DNA from: Phytoactinopolyspora halophila
GTDB lineage: Bacteria > Actinomycetota > Actinomycetes > Jiangellales > Jiangellaceae
DNA: 64,000 nt
Direction of reading: 5' to 3'
Assembly (NCBI RefSeq): GCF_003287285.1
Contig: NZ_QMIG01000014.1
Span: 62,001-126,000 of the forward strand
Shown: positions 60,536 to 64,000 of the stretch, piece after piece
Numbering within the stretch: position 1 is the stretch's first letter
How the letters are laid out: the number at the start of each line of letters is the position of its first letter
Translations under genes and position numbers: made by a program
Notes under the pieces: generated by a model
What the model saw: only the letters and a program-made list of their open reading frames with translations
Told to the model about the DNA's origin: nothing
Database searches by the model: none

Positions 60536-61051
60536 TCACCGGTCAGTCACTCGCAGCCGGGCTCCCAGGACATGAGCGGCCACCACCATGGAGGCTGCAA
60601 CCAGGATGATGTCCTTGAGGACGTATTGAGCCGCCAGCGTCGGCAGGCCTTCGGGAAACATCTCGCTCGGGAAGAGCACCACCGGGGCCAAGATGCCGGC
60701 AAGCCAGCCGGCCATAATGACCATGCCGGGTTTCATGAACCGGCCGGTGAGCAGGATCAACCCGATGACCGTCTCCACCATGGCGGTGCCTACCACCGCC
60801 AACTGACCGTTGACGATTCCGAACGTGAGCGCGTCGGTGGTCCGCATCGCGAGCTGTTCGGCCGGTGAGGCCCCCGGAACGTACTTGAGCACTCCGAAGC
60901 CGAGGATGACGAGCCCGAGGCTGATCCGCAGCGCGGTGACGCTGTGGGTGGCGAGCCAGGAGGCAGCCTGCCGTTCTGCTCGCCGGACAGGAGTGGCCTC
61001 CCGCTTCTGCCGGATCCGGCTCGGGGTTGGGGCTGGAACTGTGGTAGGCAT
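60536..61051 (-). CDS. DoxX-like membrane protein
   Basis: A 171-residue protein with four helices; ALRISLGLVILGFGVLKYVP at helix 1 and ETVIGLILLTGRFM, LKDIILVAASMVVAAHVLG follow the DoxX/DUF417 pattern. The N-terminal 40 residues are basic and polar. DoxX proteins sit in the membrane and are tied to redox stress in mycobacteria; no function is proven here. ATG 61051 has GAGGAG 6 bases upstream. It is divergent from a histidine kinase gene. Confidence 0.82.
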   Translation of the reverse strand: MPTTVPAPTPSRIRQKREATPVRRAERQAASWLATHSVTALRISLGLVILGFGVLKYVPGASPAEQLAMRTTDALTFGIVNGQLAVVGTAMVETVIGLILLTGRFMKPGMVIMAGWLAGILAPVVLFPSEMFPEGLPTLAAQYVLKDIILVAASMVVAAHVLGARLRVTDR

Positions 61052-61257
61052 GACCGTCTCCTCTCGGTCCGGTGTCACGCTGGTCGTGACATCGGCTCCC
61101 ACGTTCGTCCGATCCAGCCCTTTCGGAATCCGTCATTCATCGGCTCTGGGATTGCGCGCGAGAACGGCCAGTACGGCCGCCGGTACGCACTCCGACGTAG
61201 GCTCAAGACCGCTCGACGACGGACGCCGCATCCCGGCGGTTCCCCGATCCTGGGATC

Positions 61258-62469
61258 ATGGATCGACTCGACCAGGCACAGCCGTCGATCGCGGGGACGG
61301 GGGACGTGACCCAGATCGGCGATGATCGCGTCTCGAATCCGACCGGCTGGCGTCGCTCTGGCCTGCATGCTGACCTCGTGCTCGTCCTGATTCTGACCGG
61401 GTTCACGATCGCGCTCATGCCGGCGATCGCCGCCACCACGCCGGACTATCGTGACGCCGACATCCTGGGTGCCACTCTGGTCGTCGCCGCCAGCATTCCC
61501 ACGGCGCTGCGGCATCGATGGCCGGAACTGGCGCTTCTTGGTTCGCATACCGCCATAGCGGCGTATCTGATGGGGAGTTACCCCTACGGCCCGATCTTCG
61601 GCTTCGTGCTGCTCACCGTCTACACGCTCGCAAGACAACGGCCGGTGCGCCGGGCCGCCGTGTGGGCCACGGTCGCATTCGTGCTACTGGTGCTGCACAT
61701 CCCGGTGAACGACGCATCTGCCGAAGGCATGGCCAGCGTCATTCCGGCGCTGGCGTGGGTCGCCATCCCGTTCACGGTCGGCGCAGCGCGTCGACTCGTG
61801 GTGGAGGCAAACGCCCGCGAGAGGTCGGCCGCCGAGAAGCGGCTGGTCGAGGCCGAGCGGGTCCGGCTGGCCCACGAGGTACACGACGTCGTCGGACACG
61901 GTCTGGCGGCCATCCAGATGCATGCCGACATCGCGCTCCATATGAAGGACAGCCGACCCGAGCAGGCCATTACCGCCCTCGAGGAGATCAGCCGAACCAG
62001 TTCCGAGGGCCTATCCGAGCTGCGCACGACACTCGCGAAGATCAAACCGGGGGAAGTGAGCTCGACCGAGCTCCGGGCCCCGGCGCCCGGGCTCGCCAGG
62101 TTGGAGGCTCTATGTGATCGGATGCGTCACGCCGGCCTCGAGGTCGACCTGACGATCACCGGGAAGCGCCGTCCGCTGCGCGCGGCCGTCGACGTGGCGG
62201 CGTATCGCGTGCTGCAGGAATCACTGACCAACGTGGTCAAGCACTCGGCCCATCCCCGGGCCGAGGTCGGCGTCGATTACCAGCGTGACCACATCATCCT
62301 GCGGGTGATCAACCAGAACCTCGCCGCCGACGCGCACGCCGACGGTGTCGGTATCTCCGGCATGCGTCGTCGGGTCGAGCAGCTCGGCGGGCGATTCACC
62401 GCTGGTCCGGACAGCGCCACCGGCACCTTCGAAATCCGGGCCACCATTCCGTGCGAGGAGGCGGCATGA
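61258..62469 (+). CDS. Sensor histidine kinase (HisKA_3)
   Basis: A 403-residue kinase: about five membrane helices (38-180), a short coiled coil, the phospho-histidine H209 in VRLAHEVHDVVGHGLAAIQM, and HATPase_c with GISGMRRRVEQLGG. The second catalytic-domain N-box (YRVLQESLTNVVKHS) is intact, but the G1 box is weak (INQNLAADAHADGVG). It overlaps its response regulator. No ribosome site is clear before ATG 61258. Confidence 0.9.
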   Translation: MDRLDQAQPSIAGTGDVTQIGDDRVSNPTGWRRSGLHADLVLVLILTGFTIALMPAIAATTPDYRDADILGATLVVAASIPTALRHRWPELALLGSHTAIAAYLMGSYPYGPIFGFVLLTVYTLARQRPVRRAAVWATVAFVLLVLHIPVNDASAEGMASVIPALAWVAIPFTVGAARRLVVEANARERSAAEKRLVEAERVRLAHEVHDVVGHGLAAIQMHADIALHMKDSRPEQAITALEEISRTSSEGLSELRTTLAKIKPGEVSSTELRAPAPGLARLEALCDRMRHAGLEVDLTITGKRRPLRAAVDVAAYRVLQESLTNVVKHSAHPRAEVGVDYQRDHIILRVINQNLAADAHADGVGISGMRRRVEQLGGRFTAGPDSATGTFEIRATIPCEEAA

Positions 62470-63122
62470 TCTCGGTTCTTCTTGTCGATGACCAGGACGT
62501 GGTCCGGCTCGGACTCCGGGCGCTCATCGAAGCCGAGGACGGCTTCGCTGTGGCCGCGGAGGCAGCAGACGGGCTCGGTGCCGTCGCGATGGCCGCCGAG
62601 ACCAAACCGGACGTCATCCTGATGGACATCCGCATGCCCGGCATTGACGGGCTGGAGGCCACCCGCAGGATCGTGACCGAGCCCGAGCTGGGCGCAACGC
62701 GGGTGCTGGTGTTGACGACGTTCGAACTTGACGAGTACGTCTTCGAGGCGCTCCGGATCGGGGCCAGCGGCTTCCTCCTCAAGAACACTCCTCCAGCCGA
62801 CCTGCTCGAGGCGATTCGTACCGTCCACGACGGCGGCGCTCTACTCGCCCCATCCGTCACCCGGACCCTGATCCGGGAGTTCACCGGCAATACCCTCCGT
62901 GCCCCCGAGCCTCACCCGCAACTGGAGCAGCTCACCGATCGGGAGCGCGAGATCGTCGCCCTCGTCGCCGAGGGCATGTCCAACCACGAGATCGCCGAGC
63001 ACCTCGTGATCAGCCCCGCCACCGCACGCACGCACGTCAGCCGCGCAATGATCAAGCTCGATGCCCGCGACCGCGCGCAGCTCGTAGTGATCGCCTACCG
63101 CTCCGGGCTGGCCCGTCAATAG
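62466..63122 (+). CDS. NarL/LuxR-type response regulator
   Basis: A 218-residue regulator with the receiver D54 in VILMDIRMPG, LTTFELDEYVFEALRIGASG, and a LuxR HTH (LTDREREIVALVAEGMSNHE, ISPATARTHVSRAMIKL). ATG 62466 forms a four-base overlap with the kinase stop and has GAGGAGG upstream. Partner of the kinase; targets unknown, though the palindrome 52 bases beyond its stop precedes a SHOCT gene. Confidence 0.94.
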   Translation: MISVLLVDDQDVVRLGLRALIEAEDGFAVAAEAADGLGAVAMAAETKPDVILMDIRMPGIDGLEATRRIVTEPELGATRVLVLTTFELDEYVFEALRIGASGFLLKNTPPADLLEAIRTVHDGGALLAPSVTRTLIREFTGNTLRAPEPHPQLEQLTDREREIVALVAEGMSNHEIAEHLVISPATARTHVSRAMIKLDARDRAQLVVIAYRSGLARQ

Positions 63123-63173
63123 ACACTCGGATCCGCCGGCTGTCGCCGCGATCATGCACCCCTCCGACCCGCG

Positions 63174-63197
63174 CGTATACGTCGCTCGACGTATACG
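63174..63197. promoter_or_regulatory. 24-bp palindrome, candidate operator
   Basis: CGTATACGTCG and its exact complement CGACGTATACG are separated by CT: 11-bp arms, perfect. It lies 52 bases after the response regulator stop and 120 bases before the SHOCT gene. The short loop and AT/CG alternation fit a dimeric repressor or activator site better than a terminator. Confidence 0.6.
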
Positions 63198-63316
63198 TTG
63201 CCAGCTGCCACGCCGCTCACGTCGTAGGTCAAATTACGCAACCGAACCGATGCCCACGGACCGCTTATGCGTGAGTCTGGTGCCACACATCACAGCACCA
63301 CACCCAGGAGGCACCG

Positions 63317-63580
63317 ATGTCCATCTCCGACGTACTGGTCACTCATGTCGCCGACGGCCCGTGGGAACACGAGGGCGGGCCCGGTTTCTGGCCGATCTTC
63401 CCGCTTGCATGGTTCCTGTTCATCACCGCGGCTGTGATCGTCACGATCGTGATGATCCGCCGCAGTCGCATCCAGGCACCACGGCGCGCTGGAGAGGCCC
63501 GTCTCGCCGAGGAGTACGCCGCCGGCCAGATCGATGCCGAAGAGTACCGCACCCGCCTGGAAGTCCTCCGTGGCCACTGA
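63317..63580 (+). CDS. SHOCT-domain membrane protein
   Basis: An 87-residue protein: a short N-terminus, one transmembrane helix (FPLAWFLFITAAVIVTIVMI), a basic loop, and a SHOCT domain (RLAEEYAAGQIDAEEYRTRL) of the short-C-terminal oligomerisation type. AGGAGG lies before the ATG. Such proteins are found near transcriptional regulators; a stress or membrane-sensing role is only suggested. Confidence 0.87.
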   Translation: MSISDVLVTHVADGPWEHEGGPGFWPIFPLAWFLFITAAVIVTIVMIRRSRIQAPRRAGEARLAEEYAAGQIDAEEYRTRLEVLRGH

Positions 63581-63706
63581 GGTCAAGCGACCGTAGCTGA
63601 GTCGTCGCTGGCGGCTCAGCTACCTAAGCGTTCACATCCTGCCGGCAGGTACCTGGATCGTTATCGACATGGGACTCATCCCTCGCTGAGCGCGGTCATC
63701 GAGGTT

Positions 63707-63724
63707 ATGTACCATTTGGTACAT
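63707..63724. promoter_or_regulatory. Palindromic operator at the SRPBCC start
   Basis: ATGTACC-ATTT-GGTACAT is a perfect 7-bp-arm palindrome that includes the first two bases of the ATG start codon at 63723. A bound protein would block transcription or initiation of the gene directly. Confidence 0.6.
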
Positions 63725-64000
63725 GTGGAAAGCTGAAGCATCCTGTGCGGCCTCTCCTTCGCGGGTCTGGCAGGTCATGTCCAACATCACCGCGTGGCCG
63801 GAGATGCTGCCGACCTGCGACGCGGTGGAACCGGTCGACAACAACCAGGCAGGTCCCGGGGTTAACGCCGCCTACGTCGTCCGGCAGCCGCGGCTGCCGA
63901 AGGCCCGGTGGGTGATCACTGACTGGCGCCCCGGCGAGGCGTTCACATGGGTATCCGTCGTACCGGGGATCCGGACCACGGGCATCCACGAGGTCACCGA
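63723..64000 (+). CDS. SRPBCC-family protein, N-terminal part
   Basis: The frame is open from ATG 63723 to the right edge (92 codons). The start WKAEASCAASPSRVWQVMSN, then ITAWPEMLPTCDAVEP, and QPRLPKARWVITDWRPGEAF fit the START/Bet v 1-like SRPBCC (polyketide cyclase/dehydrase) fold, a hydrophobic-ligand pocket. The C-terminal helix is outside the window. TATGTA lies within the operator upstream, so the mRNA has almost no leader. Confidence 0.8.
   Translation, partial: MWKAEASCAASPSRVWQVMSNITAWPEMLPTCDAVEPVDNNQAGPGVNAAYVVRQPRLPKARWVITDWRPGEAFTWVSVVPGIRTTGIHEVT

Noticed and set aside
1-64000. tRNA, rRNA, CRISPR arrays or insertion sequences
   Set aside because: None was recognisable; the inverted repeats seen are single hairpins, not spaced direct repeats or transposon ends with a transposase.

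Overview
This is a 64 kb piece of a chromosome from a high-GC actinomycete. The evidence is the strongly GC-rich coding sequence, many GTG starts, several genes that look leaderless, the fused cobA-hemD gene downstream of rex-hemA-hemC, the actinobacterial bS22 (AURKAIP1/COX24-type) mini-protein, DisA next to RadA, a PMT-type mannosyltransferase divergent from rsmI, and the abundance of HisKA_3/LuxR two-component pairs. Genus and family cannot be fixed from the sequence alone. I saw no rRNA, tRNA, CRISPR array, integrase or insertion sequence.

Region 1 (1-8.4 kb, minus strand) is core metabolism. The tetrapyrrole operon rex-hemA-hemC-hemD-hemB is translationally coupled and preceded by a clear Rex operator. 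It is followed upstream by a glutaredoxin-like protein, an acyltransferase/epimerase pair, the 33-residue bS22 gene and an excisionase-type HTH protein. Region 2 (8.5-20.8 kb) holds an AcuC-type deacetylase, proC and proline dehydrogenase. A TetR gene and a divergent PAP2 membrane phosphatase share two near-identical operators. Then come an exopolyphosphatase, a VanY-type carboxypeptidase, and the radA-disA pair closed by a strong terminator. Region 3 (20.9-27.7 kb) has an acidic secreted orphan protein next to an AT-richer gap, a GH20 hexosaminidase, rsmI, PMT, and a GDT1-type cation exporter under a yybP-ykoY (Mn2+) riboswitch.

Region 4 (27.8-40.7 kb) starts with an ABC exporter and a two-component system, then a glutathionyl-hydroquinone-reductase-type enzyme and a TrpB2-type synthase. 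Next is an uncharacterised 446-residue protein, transcribed divergently from a Cfr-like radical-SAM rRNA methyltransferase. The leader of the Cfr-like gene is the most striking part of the window. An A-tract sits just upstream of a -35/-10 pair, a tiny leader ORF follows, and a perfect 10-bp stem pairs the leader codons with the ribosome binding site of the methyltransferase. A terminator lies behind the gene. Together these look like an antibiotic-inducible translational attenuator.

Region 5 (41-56.9 kb) carries a ugpBAEQ-like glycerophosphodiester/glycerol-3-phosphate uptake operon without its ATPase, an ECF sigma factor with a SnoaL-like tail, and a DrrAB-type exporter. Facing DrrAB is a six-gene operon (ABC ATPase, permease, histidine kinase, response regulator, YndJ-like membrane protein, BTAD/AfsR-type regulator). 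Region 6 (57-64 kb) is accessory: a DUF5946-like protein, an oxidoreductase, a TIGR03086-type protein, a divergent methyltransferase/AraC pair in which both genes seem to have lost internal segments, DoxX, another two-component system, a SHOCT protein behind a 24-bp palindrome, and the start of a SRPBCC gene whose start codon lies inside a palindromic operator-like sequence.
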